This document shows, piece after piece, positions 1 to 10,689 of a DNA stretch of 64,000 nucleotides. A program made the translations under genes and the position numbers. The notes below the pieces were generated by a model that saw nothing but the letters and a program-made list of their open reading frames with translations, did no database searches and was not told the origin of the DNA. Origin of the DNA: Lepisosteus oculatus (taxonomy: Eukaryota > Chordata > Actinopteri > Semionotiformes > Lepisosteidae); NCBI RefSeq assembly GCF_040954835.1, contig NC_090704.1, positions 44,148,979 through 44,212,978 of the forward strand, in the 5' to 3' direction. Position 1 is the first letter of the stretch, and each line of letters opens with the position of its first letter.

Positions 1-2329
1 ATTTGCTCAACAGTGATAGAGAGGCTGTCAGAATCCCAATATTGATATTTCCCAGCAAGGAATTGTCTTTGTGGCAGGAACTCCACAAGTTGTTGGAAAA
101 GAAAAGTTGAGAACTATCACCTATATGAGAACAAGCTGCCTCCAGAAGACCGAGCTGACAGTTTTTTGGAACGAAAACAATAGTGAGAGAGCTAAGAGGG
201 GAAGGCCAGGTTTCCGTCATATAAACACGCTGCACAAAGCACTCATGTGATGCCACACCGTGGAAGAGCTCGGTCACGCCAAGCCGAATAAGCCTGCAAC
301 ATATCTCAGATACCAGACTCGAAACGGCCAAGAAAAAAAAAGGCAGAAGTGAAACAACATTTGCAGGATGTGAAAGCGTGCATGCCCCCTGCTACCTCAG
401 AAGACTGTGGCGTGCCCAGGGGGCTGGATTGGTTTCATTACCGCATGAGAAACTTCTTGCCAAACGGTAGATTTCATCCGACTTCTGTTGTGCAACGCTG
501 TAGGTTGCCGGGAAAAAAAGGGGGTACTACCACCCCGAGCGGATTCAATTCACCAGCTGTGGTGAACCTGCTAAAACTCACTAGAAACCACTCTCTGCAA
601 GGGATACCTTCTCTTTTTGCGTCGCTGAAGACACGGAATCACACGGATCTTGAAGGCTCTGGAACCATCAGCCTCATGATTTGGCATTCTGTAAAGTTTT
701 CTGCTCCTCCCCCAGTATCCGGAGGACTATGTAGCTGGATAACATTGCCGAAAAGCACAGAACTCAGAAGAAAAATTGCTGGAATATGTACGAATATAAT
801 TATTACGCTTCTGCCAAAGACCATGACAAAATCTTCAATAAAAATGGAGAGAATTCACTCTAATGGGCAATTTGGAAGAAACAATTTCCTGTAATACGAT
901 TTCATTAGCCAAAAACGCTCATAATATGACAAGGTCTTTGGTTCCAGCTTTGACACCAGAGATCTTGAACGTACTAACGATGAGTAATACTAAACAGAGC
1001 CCACAATATTGCACTTTTTGATTGTACAGGAGTACTAAATTGAGCACCGCTATATTGTAATAGCAGCAATTTTCATTGAAAGAGCTGCTTGGAAGGGATT
1101 ACGAGCCAGAACAGGCACATTTTTGTGGCAGAAGAAGTGCCCCCGACTTTTCAAAGTAAAAAGACTCATTGTGAATCACAGCTCTTCAGCTCAGCGGGGA
1201 GAATGTGCTAACGTTTCCTGGAAGAATCTGACCATATATAATAACTCTTTCATGGCATCTGCACAAGTGTCGTGCTTGTAAATATTGAGGCTTCCCTTAG
1301 TGCTTTTCTCTTCTTTTCCTCTCAAGGCTAAATGAGAATCAGATTTAGCACCTCGTGTTTCATAAGCACCAGAATCATTTTTTAGTGTATGCTTTAGTTA
1401 TGCGTTAGTCATTGAGAAGCAATGGCATTGTTTTTTCCAAGTTGTCTCATTTGGGAATCAAGATTTAGTGATGGCTGGTTGCTGTAGTCTAAACCTTCTT
1501 ACAATCATATCATTTGAACAGAATTATGCATTGCAAGAGAAAACACAACATTAGGCATGGAATAAAAAAAGCTATGCTGTACTCCAAATTATTGTAGATA
1601 ACTCCCTGGCTACTCCATTCATAGTTCTTCTGTGACACACTACAGATTTTTTAGAGGAAGACAGTTAGGCGGCTTGCAATAAGTCCAAGCAGACTGACTT
1701 GTAGAGTCCACAGGAAAGCAGTATGAAAACCACTGCTGTAGGTCACCAGAGAGAGACACCTCACTGTCAGGACATTTGTATTCACTTAAACTTTTACGAC
1801 AAAGCTAACATGTCAGATGCTCCGCTCCAAGGAGTAAGAATGATACAAACTCCACCCAGAACATGCCCCAGGGCAGACTCCGAGCCAGGATCCACACGCT
1901 GTGAGGCTGAGAGCGCCAAACGCAGTGCCGCTGCCACCCACATGTCCGTACACACACCATCGAAAGAGAAAACAACAAAATCTGGGGCAGAGTAAGGGTC
2001 TACAGCAGTGGTTCCCACTTCCCAGTGGGCCTGGGGACCCACGCACCAGCTGAGCCCTCAGTTTCACAATCAAAGCCTTCAGTGGCTTAATAATAAAGAA
2101 GATTCATCAAAACTGGCTGTTCCCAGCTCTAAAACATGCTGGAGCTTTAACAGCAACGTCTTAGATCAAGTAAGGCTCCAGGGATCTCATGAAGGCGGGC
2201 AGGAATGAAAACCAGCAGGTGTGTTGGTCACCAGGACCAGGACTGAGGAGCCACCGGAGCACATGGACGACGAAGCTGAAAGCAGGCTCGGATCAGATGG
2301 TCCCCCGGCGTCTCCCAGCACCTCCTCAC
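1..2329. other. stx8 intron 5 up to the window edge
   Basis: No coding exon of stx8 exons 6-8 was found here on the minus strand. It holds an old repeat at 1999-2100. An open frame without ATG at 349-894 has no recognisable family. Confidence 0.6.
1999..2100 (+). repeat. Old interspersed repeat fragment
   Basis: Reads CTACAGCAGTGGTTCCCA, then a CTGGGGACCC-like block, then AGCTGAGCCCTCAGTT, then an A/T-rich run with AATAATAAAG. The same order of blocks occurs inverted at 45210-45340, which marks it as interspersed. Family name not assigned. Confidence 0.45.
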
Positions 2330-2457
2330 CTTCAATGATCTTCTGCTGCTGCTGCTTTATCTCCCCAAAGCCCAGACCCCGGGTCTCCTCGGGCTCATTG
2401 ATCAACCAGGGGTTCCCCAGTCCCGCCGGGTCCATTCCTCCAGTCAGGAGACTGGAC
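2330..2457 (-). CDS. stx8: stx8 coding exon 5
   Basis: 128 nt encoding SSLLTGGMDPAGLGNPW, then NEPEETRGLGFGEIKQQQQ, and ending KIIE plus one base. Acceptor TGTGACAG, donor GTGAGG. The EEPEETRGLGF block is diagnostic of STX8. The next exon is not visible to the left. Confidence 0.95.
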
Positions 2458-5400
2458 CTGTCACAACAACACAGGGCAGAGCCAACTTACTTTACATCTA
2501 TCAGCTGAGGTCACTTGGCTTCTTTTATTTTTTGGCCATTAAGAAATAAATCTGGCAAGGTCTTTGAAGTCAAGAATTTATGAAACAAAATGAACACACA
2601 AGACACAAAACTAGCATTTCTGGACTACTACATACAGTTTTAGCGTGTTCCAAATCCCAGATCAGTGTATCTCACCTCCCACAGCCAGTTCCCAACATTG
2701 CCCCATGATAATACGGGTAGACAGAAATCTTGATATGGAAATGTTTGCAGAAGTTAAGCAATTCTCCACCAGGTAGGGACACACTTTAAACTGATGCTGA
2801 GACAACCTTTGGTACCAATCCAAAAATACATCCAAGCACAAATACAAATGACAAACTTTGCCTGGCAGGTTTAAAAGAAAAAACAAATATTTTCTCAACC
2901 ATGAAAATATGCCTCATTTACCCTAAATTTAAGCTACGTTCCTTCAGTAACCCAATAGGTTTCAGCTCATCAGCAAAGATTCCAGGTGGTCAAGACTGCT
3001 TGCTCACTCTTGCCTTTTTGCTTCTTTGTGGTCTGTCTTAAATACAGCATTCGTCACATGGGATTCTGGCTGGCAAAATACAAAAAACTTCCTTCATTCT
3101 ACGATTATCAATAAACTGAGGTCTGCCCATCTGATAACTGAAGCAACACAACATCTAAAATCTGTGACCTCAGCTGAATTCATAGAATCACTAGTGGTGC
3201 ATGAAGTGGCTTCATTCCTACAGTATATGTAATGCATTTTGGGATCTTTTGGGATAAAAAAAACACTTTATAAATGTAAGGAATATTATAGAGTGACATT
3301 CTGCTTCATGCATTGCATTACCATTACAAGACCAATGTTGATGGGGGATTTTTTCAATGCTGGTGACACTTTATAATAATAATAATAATAATTAATAATT
3401 GCTTACACATATAGCGCGTTTCTGGACACTCCATTCAAAGCGCTTTACAGGTAATGGGGATCCCCTCTACCACCAATGTGCAGCATCCACCTGGATGATG
3501 CAATGGCAGGCATATTGCGCCAGAACGCTCACCACACATCAGCTATTAGTGGGGAGGAGAACAGAGTGATGAAGCCAATTTATAGATGAGGATTATTAGG
3601 AGGCCATGACTGGTAAAGGCCAGGGGTAAACCTGGCCAGAACACCAGGGTACACCTTACTTTGTTCAAGAAATGCCCTGGGATTTTTAATGACCATAATC
3701 AGGACCTTTTTACAGTATGGTGTCCCAGTCACTATACTGGAGCATTAGGACCTACATAGACCACAGGGTGAGCACCCCCTGATGGTCCCACTAACACCTC
3801 TTCCAGTAGCACGTTTTTCCCAGGAGGTCTCCATCCAGGTACTGACCAGGTTCAAACCTGCTGAGCTTCAGTGGGCTGCCAGTGGTGAACTGAAGGGTGA
3901 TATGGCTGCTGAAGTCTGGTGAAAAATTCACGTTCTGCAATCTCAAAAGTTACCACTTTTATCCAAACAACTTTCTCTCTAATCTCTAATCATTCAATTT
4001 TATTTTTTTCAGATGTAGTATTAATTATAATTTAGTCTTTTTAAGAGAAAATTTTCCTTTCGAAGGAAACATTTCCGAACTTCTGCATTTTTGCCTGAAT
4101 TAAAAAAAAATCTAAAGGATTTTGTAAACAGTGCTGTTAAATTAGCATCAGGCCTCGTGGTTTCGGAAGAACTTAAAACTGACAGAAATGCAGACTAAAG
4201 AAAGGCCTGTTGTGTTATATTAAGAATGTAATGTGGTTTTCTGCTATTCTTATGCTAATCAAGAAAAGCTGCATCCAAACCTTAAAGCTGTCTTGCCGAA
4301 GGACCTAAGTATCTATCTGAAATCATTCAGGAAGAACTAAGACTGTATGTGTGCTCCACCTACTGGTCAAAGAGAAACAGGAATATTTTTCCAAGTATTG
4401 TAGGCACAAGGGGGTTAGTATATTGTACTGACTTTTCAAAGGGCTTTTATTGTTCACTTAATTGTTAAGGATGGACAGTGATCATGAAAACCCTTGTCTT
4501 TCAACAAGGGGCTGTTTTCAGGGCCAGTGCATTTCCTTCTTTACTCTCAGAAACAAGAACTGATGTTCCATCAGCCCAGGGAAGGCAACAAAGCAGTGCT
4601 TAGGCTGCCCCGTATCAGAGAGGCTAAACTATGCCATCATCCACAGTACCAACATTAGCATTAAGAGTCATTTTAAGGATCTGTTTTTGATCAAACTTTT
4701 AACCCAAGGCATTTCTTCTTCCTCAAAAAAGCACTTTCTTATTGGCACGGGTGGGCCCAGGGCACATTCTTTCATGTAAAAAGTATTCTTCATCCCCCAA
4801 TCCTCCAACATCAACCACATTAAAAATAAAAAATGCATGCATTCCAGCAATTACATCTCAAGTCTGAGAGGCATAACAAGCACAGAGGCAGAAGCTACAG
4901 TAGAATATTCCGTGTATTCTACTGTGTGATCTTAAGTTTACTGTGGATTTACTGTGGATAGGGCCACAGTACATTTAAGATTAAGACCCATGTAACTCAT
5001 CACACTGGGCTGTTCAGCTGATCGATAGCAATCGACAGAAAAAGGCAACAAACTGAAGAATAAGCATATGCACATCTACTGCTCATGACAGATGAAGAAA
5101 GACCATCCATGCACAAAGTCACACCATTATATTGGATATATAAGCCTTGGTCAGTATTTCCTCAACATTACATTAACATTCCATGCACATGTTCTAAGCA
5201 GGTGTAACAAACACCAACAAATATCACGACAATCACAACTTAAATTAGTACAAAGTTGTGAACACTTGACTATCACCCATGTACCGTCAACACAGTGTTG
5301 AAATTTCGACTCATTTTGCTGCTGTTCTTCAGGAATTCTGATGCTTCTGTTACTAGTTCTGCTTCTATTGTTCTACAACATAATCTGCTCAAAACGTAAA

Positions 5401-8400
5401 ATTTTCCATAGTTAAATATGAAAAATATTTATTTGGGGGGAATTGAAATGATTATTAGTTGTTTGTTTTGGAATTCTTGAATTCTTTACGGTTATTGTAT
5501 TTTGAATTCAGGAAACTTTGCTTTCTAAAAACAATTTGCCATAAATGTTCTACTTTACATATTATACCTTAATCAGCCCATTAAACAACCTAAACCTGCA
5601 ATCAAAACTGATAACCATTGATTCTCATTTGCTGTAGAGGGTGTGGGAAAGGTGCTTTAGGCATTTAAGTTTCCCAGGAAGATCTGAAATGCAAAACAAT
5701 AACACACTTCAAACATTACTCCGACTCATTAAAAAGATGTTCCACAATCATATGCCGATTAAGAGCTGATTTGACAGACTGATTCAAATTAAAGGCTTCC
5801 TCATTTTGTTTTAAGCAACACTATTGTAGAGTCGTACTAATCGGGGTCTGTAACCTCTAATGAATTCACTTTTTTTCCTCTTGCAGACTAAGCAATAGTC
5901 CAGGCAATTTGAGGCAATTTGCAGCACTGTCTCTCTCCAGCAACAGGCCTCTATTAATCAACAGAAAGACATGGTGAGAGGCCTCCAGCCAGCGCTAATC
6001 TTTCTGACATATTTGGTAACTATCTTACCGCGGGACAGCTCCTTACTTCCTCCTTCCTCTGATCTTGCCATGTTAGTGGTGTGAAGATTAAACTTTATCC
6101 AATTAGCCACCCACTGAGTCCGCCAAGTTAATCAGGCGCATCTGCGCACCGTCACACAACGGTGACGCGAACAGATAGTTTCTGATTTAAAGGGGCAGAT
6201 GTAACTAATTACTAGTTTTTGCATTATGATCAAATATAAAAGAGAAAGCTGGGGGTGGTGGGGGCTGGGCGGCGCTGGTTACAGGCCTTGAAATTTAGGC
6301 GCCATGTCTCTCTTTGCTTAGTTAAAGGCTAATCTCCCAAGAATGTAGTGTTTCACTGGTGGATCTTTCAGAACCTTCCCTTGAAAACAGTGGGTGGGGG
6401 GGGACACTTTAGATTATTCAAGCAGGCCTAACACCCCTAGACAAAGACCACACACTGAGGAGTATAATTTCACCCCATTTAAAATAATGTTCTACCAGAC
6501 AGAATTAAAATCGTTAAGCCACATGCACAGTGCCACCTAATTAATAAATTAGCATTAACTTCAGCCGGAAAAGGCTGAATATGTTTTGGATCTGCTTAGG
6601 TTAAGAATTTACGTTGCCTTTAGCACTGTAAGAGAAATTAAAAATACTAAGAAAAATGTAAGGTATCCAATATTAGTTTGAAGTGGTTTGTTTTAATACA
6701 CACGGCCACCTGCTGTTCAACAGTCTTTGTCATCAAAATGTTTTTGTACCACTTATAGGTCATTCAATAGCATCTGACCAGTTGCTTCCACATACAAGTT
6801 CAAGCAGTGCAGACCAAAAAAAACTTACTGCCCTAGTTAAGTCATTCAAGGAGCCTGATCCTGTGAAATTCAGAGGTTAGGCTTTCATTCAAACAAACAC
6901 GAGAGGAAGTCCAAATCACTGTTATCCAACCCCACTTCCCTTTGTTTCTAAAGCCATGTGACCCAGGTCAGCACGTCAGACAAAATATAATATAATGATG
7001 GCCTGGTTCTAGCTACTGTACAAAGCTGTCACTTAGACGAAGAATAATGTGCACTCAGGATACAGCTGACAGCATAGAGCTCTTTACTATATTTTATCCA
7101 CTTCATAAAGGATGTGCGCTCAGTGAACAGTGTAAACTATAAACTAAGTTTTTTTCATTAAATAGCCCCGAGGTTCTTGTCCAGGATGTGCCAAGCATGT
7201 GATCACTGGAGCAGGATTTTTAATGAATGAAATTTCTCTTAACACTGCTTCATATCAGGAGAAAAGGTCAGGCCATATCAGACTGGATGAGTTTGTCTTT
7301 TTCTCCAAGTACTCAGTTTCATAGTGTTTTTTTTTTAACCATATTACTGAAGACAACTGATACTGTTCCTCTGCCTTCGACCACAAATACCAGTAAACCA
7401 GAATATCACCTTTCCAGCTCTTAAAGCATTTACGCATACACTGTGAATACAATATTAGATTTTCATAACTCTTTCCGCAAGGAAAATACAGCAAAGTACA
7501 ATTCAGTACAAATTGTGAAAAAAACAAAGGGTTTTTCACAAAAAGAGTGGCCTTAGTGTGTTTTATGACCTTGTGGTTGTATGTCCCTAATAAGACATTA
7601 ATTTTTCAAATTACACCTTAGATGTAGTGATTTAAAGCTAGCTGGTAACACAATTTAAAGTTTGTGTTCTTTGCATTAATTATTTCACAACTTTTTATGT
7701 TTTTTTGTTTAACTTCAGCATCACAAACATAAGAATTTGCAACTGCAATTACAATTCACCTTCTTGACTGTTTACGTTCATGTTTTCTTGCATTTTACTA
7801 ACAATGGTAAAAAAAAACAATCATGTTTGAAGTCAGTCACACAACGTCACTTTTCCGTGACACGGTGAAGTCACAATCTTAAATTTTTCAAAGTACCTTG
7901 AGGAGTCGGGCTCTGTGCCATCCTTCTTAAAAGAGGCGTCTAGCTGTTCTTCCCGAGTAAGAAGATCATCCAAGAGGTTCTGTCTTCTGTCTCCTTCTGA
8001 CTGCATTCTGGAGGTTCACATTATTAAGGTCTGACTTAATGATTCAACGAGGCTTAAGAGACACAATGAACAGAAGCAGAGCCCTCCTTGTTGATGTACC
8101 ATGCAAGGTGCATTATAAAATAAAATACATTCAACATTAGTGATGAGTGAGGTTTTGATGCCGGCTAACAAGCTATCAATTTATCTCAACTACATCTCTC
8201 TGAAAATCAATTACAGATGTGTGCACCTGTCTTGTCTCTGCTGCCCCACCTGTGCAGGACACACCTCTCTCCACCCACGGAGAGGAATAGGTGATGCACA
8301 CAGAACCGACTGGTCTGAACCTGAAAAGGGGGTCTCCAGCACAGAGACAGAAAATCAAACCTTTCCCCCCATTCCTTGAAAAACACTGACCTCTTCTGGG

Positions 8401-10689
8401 CTGGAGGGGGAAAAACACAAACGAGGGAGCAGAACACAGAACCCTCCAGGGGGCGAGGGAAGGGAAAGGATACATGCGACGGGTGGAGGTGGACGTGAGC
8501 AGCCTCTCTCGCAGATGGGCGATCTGTTGCTTTAGCCTCTGCAGAGACGCTCTGATAGTCATGTTGAGCTGGAGAAACAAGAGGAGCCCACATTCCTGTC
8601 ACTCCCGCGTCCAGAACACAAACACATTTTAAATCTTTAGAGAAGAACAAGGAATAATTCAATTACTGATAAGAACATGCTTAAAATCATTTTCCTTCCC
8701 AATCACTTCCTAAGATTGGCCTGTTATCGGGGATTACTTTAACACTAGTGTTGTCTAAAGCAGGTAGTCTAGTGATGATTAATTATGATATCATATATCA
8801 TGTACAAGGTATAATGTAAAGGAACCCACATCATCCATCCTTGAATACAGCCCTCATTCTGCACCAGCAGCCCCACTGTACAGCAGATCAGGCAGAGAAG
8901 TATTAGGGGTGAGTGAGAGGGAACTTCAGGGGGGGCAGACTGTGCAAGCCCAGAGGGGAATTACTGCAGCCAGAACCCTGGGGCTACTGCACCTCACCTC
9001 TCAAAAAGTGCCACGGAATCATTAATGACCGAGCGATCAAGACCTCGGCCCGACGTCTCACACAGAGGACGGAATTCCTACAGGACCCTGTCCCCAGCCG
9101 CTACACCGGGACACCGGTCTTCCGGTCCCAGATGGACCGCTGACAAATATCCAAACAGAGACAACTGGAAGTTCTGATCCAGAGGGAAAAGCGTGACCAA
9201 CTAGTCCACTGACGTCACCTGTAGCAGCAGTCTGGCTTTCCTCTGTGGTCTCGCATCCCAGTACCGAATTGGTCCAGCTCTGCCGAGCTGCCAAGATCTT
9301 ACAAGATCAGACGCCAGGCTGACAGTACTGCCGCCACCTACTGTTCATTGCATTTGTGAAGAAAACGAAACGCGAGCACAATCACGACACATGCAGGCAC
9401 GTGGAAAAAAAACTGGGGTGAGCACAAGGGAGAACGCCTTGCCTTGGCAGGGTTTCCCCCGGTCCGGTGCTGCCGGTTCCGCTCGTGAATGTTTTCAGCA
9501 ATCTCCTGGGCCAGCCGGCAAGTGGCATCATAAACCTGTAGCCTTGAAAAGAAAGAATCTGCACGTGGATGTGTTGGAACGACAACTGGATCCGTGTTGG
9601 AAATGAACCCACAAGTGCTTGGGTTACTTTGTTTCTCGTCTGGCCTGCAGCTGCACCTTATATGCAGGTTGTTTAACAGTAGTTTAAAGAGAGGAAAGCC
9701 CACCGGCCCAGTCTAGATTTACTGCAGAACAGCCTGCCCACTGTGCTGCTGTGCAATGGAAATTCAGAAAGTGAGTTATTTAACCATAACCAGTGATCAG
9801 AAATGGGGCCTGGCCTTTGTTTCTCGCTTGCTTATACATTAGGGGAAAAAAACTACCTAATGTTAGCAACAAAAACAAATTGCCAAGATTTTCAAGCAAG
9901 CTATTAAAATTGCTAGTATTAATTTTAGAATAACAATTCATAATACTGTATTTCTTTGTCCACGTTACAGTTTAGGAAAGCCGTTGTATCACGAATTCGT
10001 ACTAATATGAATTCTAATTCATGACTTGACCACTGCCATGTGAATATTAATAAAGACCCATAGAAAATGCACTATTCTCACGTCACAGAAATACGACAGA
10101 GGCAAGCTATAGCTAAATCTTTTTAAAGACAGAGACAGCTGCACACGGTTTATTAATGATGCTCAAGATCTGTTCCGAACTCCTCTTAACATCACCCACA
10201 GTACGGCTAAATGCTATGACACAAACACTACAAACATCCTTAAATAAACACGACACAGAGAACAATATCAGCAAGTTACTTCTGGGATGTTATATGTAGA
10301 ACTGGTCGGAACGGTACTGAAATAAAGAACAGTGTTTTATTAAAACAGGTGGGAAAGCTTAAAGGCACTTGAGGGGAATATTCTGAGTCTATAAATTAAT
10401 TGGGAAGCTACTAAAATTAACCCGTTCCGTGCCAGAGCAGCGTTTTTAAAACTTCCGTAGCGCTTGAATCGGGAATTACAAAGACCACCAAATTAAATTA
10501 CATGATGCAGCAACGTGCAAAATCGTCACCAAACCAGTCTTCAATGTGCAATATAACGAACAACAACAACTGTGATAAACATTCGTCCTATAATCCTATT
10601 TGTAGCCCGTAGTGCCAAAAAATCACGATGAAATAGAATGTAACACATATATTTATTTTGTAACAAGCTTACCAAGGATCCTGTGACAT
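2330..10689 (-). CDS. stx8: Syntaxin-8 (partial: coding exons 1-5; 3' exons off the left edge)
   Basis: Qc-SNARE of the late endosome and trans-Golgi, which works with STX7, VTI1B and VAMP8 in membrane fusion. Five minus-strand exons join in frame: 10673-10689, 9443-9542, 8474-8568, 7897-8007 and 2330-2457 (451 nt, 150 residues plus one base). The product starts MSQDPW and tracks human STX8 throughout: YDATCRLAQEIAENI, MTIRASLQRLKQQIAHL, EGDRRQNLLDDLLTREE, and NEPEETRGLGFGEIKQQQQ. This is the N-terminal helical region up to the linker before the SNARE motif. The SNARE helix, 0-layer Gln and C-terminal membrane anchor are not in the window. Intron 2 uses a GC donor and intron 3 has U12-type signals. 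No frameshift or stop is seen. The start rests on the only ATG that joins a 17-nt first exon to exon 2 in frame and matches the family's short N-terminus. Confidence 0.95.
3110..3285 (+). repeat. Old repeat with L2-like 3' tail
   Basis: Ends in GGGATCTTTTGGGAT, ACACTTTATAAATG and TAAGGAATATTAT. This is a degraded form of the tail seen at 56800-56960, where AGCACTTTATAA leads into a TAAGGAATTATTAT run. The left limit is a guess. Confidence 0.4.
3373..3915 (-). repeat. 5S-rRNA-derived SINE (SINE3-like), near full length
   Basis: On the minus strand the head (from about 3915) reads GCCATATCACCC, GAAGCTCAGCAGG, GGTCAGTACCTGGATGG and AGACCTCCTGGGAA. This is 5S rRNA, whose matching segments are GCCATACCACCC, GAAGCTAAGCAGG and TTAGTACTTGGATGG. 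A roughly 300-bp body follows, then a 3' tail with AAAGCGCTTTGAATGG, GTGTCCAGAAACGCGC and an (ATT)n end. The tail resembles L2/CR1 LINE 3' ends. Two partial relatives lie at about 8990-9145 and 31465-31592. Confidence 0.8.
5880..6270. promoter_or_regulatory. Candidate conserved enhancer-like block in stx8 intron 4
   Basis: Non-repetitive stretch with dense sequence motifs: E-box CAGATG at 6196-6201 beside homeodomain core TAATTA at 6206-6211, and an inverted repeat CACCGT/ACGGTG at 6147-6152 and 6159-6164. Conservation cannot be judged here, so this is only a candidate. Confidence 0.25.
7897..8007 (-). CDS. stx8: stx8 coding exon 4
   Basis: 111 nt encoding IMQSEGDRRQNLLDD through FKKDGTEPDSS, with the last Arg codon split. 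Acceptor CCTCCAG lacks a polypyrimidine tract. Donor GTACTTTG. Confidence 0.93.
8023..8030 (-). promoter_or_regulatory. stx8: Candidate U12 branch site of stx8 intron 3
   Basis: Minus-strand ACCTTAAT contains CCTTAAY, the core of the U12 branch consensus. The branch A is about 16 nt before the end of the intron, and there is no pyrimidine tract between it and the acceptor, as expected for U12 introns. Confidence 0.7.
8471..8473 (-). promoter_or_regulatory. stx8: U12-type 5' splice site of stx8 intron 3
   Basis: Read on the minus strand from 8473 downward, the intron begins GTATCCTTTCC, a full match to the minor-spliceosome donor RTATCCTTT. The paired branch-site candidate is listed separately. 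Confidence 0.8.
8474..8568 (-). CDS. stx8: stx8 coding exon 3
   Basis: 95 nt beginning LNMTIRASLQRLKQQ and ending in the split Ile codon of RRI. Acceptor CTCCAG; donor GTATCCTTTCC, matching the U12-type 5' splice site. Aligns with human LTVTIRALLQNLKEK. Confidence 0.93.
8569..9442 (-). other. stx8: stx8 intron 2 (GC-AG)
   Basis: 874-bp intron with donor GCAAGG and acceptor CTCCAG. It holds a decayed SINE fragment at about 8990-9145. Confidence 0.75.
8990..9145 (-). repeat. Decayed fragment of the 5S-derived SINE body
   Basis: Contains CATTAATGACCG and AAGACCTCGGCC followed by GACGTCTCACACAG. This parallels the TTTTTAATGACCAT and CAGGACCTTTTTACAG order of the copy at 3373-3915. Limits approximate. 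Confidence 0.45.
9443..9542 (-). CDS. stx8: stx8 coding exon 2
   Basis: 100 nt encoding the Trp remainder, then LQVYDATCRLAQEIAENI, and ending GGNPAK. Acceptor TTTCAAG. The donor reads AAG then GCAAGG, a GC-AG intron, since no GT is available at the position the frame needs. Confidence 0.92.
9543..10672 (-). other. stx8: stx8 intron 1
   Basis: 1.1 kb, AT-rich, no repeat or coding signal recognised. Confidence 0.6.
10673..10689 (-). CDS. stx8: stx8 coding exon 1
   Basis: Seventeen coding bases giving MSQDPW, with the Trp codon split by the intron. The exon is followed on the minus strand by a GTAAGC donor. Too short to appear as an open frame; found because human STX8 begins MAPDPWF. Confidence 0.85.

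Larger units (their letters stand above)
2458..7896. other. stx8 intron 4
   Basis: 5.4 kb with no coding signal. Contents: an L2-like tail near 3110-3285, a full-length 5S-derived SINE at 3373-3915, and a candidate conserved regulatory block at 5880-6270. Nothing identifiable in the rest. Confidence 0.6.
8008..8473 (-). other. stx8: stx8 intron 3 (U12-type candidate)
   Basis: 466-bp intron whose donor and branch-site signals fit the minor spliceosome. Nothing else recognised inside. Confidence 0.7.

Noticed and set aside
349-894. 181-codon open frame on the plus strand
   Set aside because: It starts without ATG, shows no recognisable domain and lies in an stx8 intron. Compositionally like its flanks, so treated as chance.
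1-2329. stx8 exons 6-8 (SNARE motif and membrane anchor)
   Set aside because: Looked for minus-strand coding of the Qc-SNARE helix and C-terminal anchor; none seen, so they lie outside.
8207-8662. Minus-strand 151- and 134-codon frames near 8.2-8.66 kb
   Set aside because: Only 8474-8568 is coding (stx8 exon 3); the rest is intron read-through.
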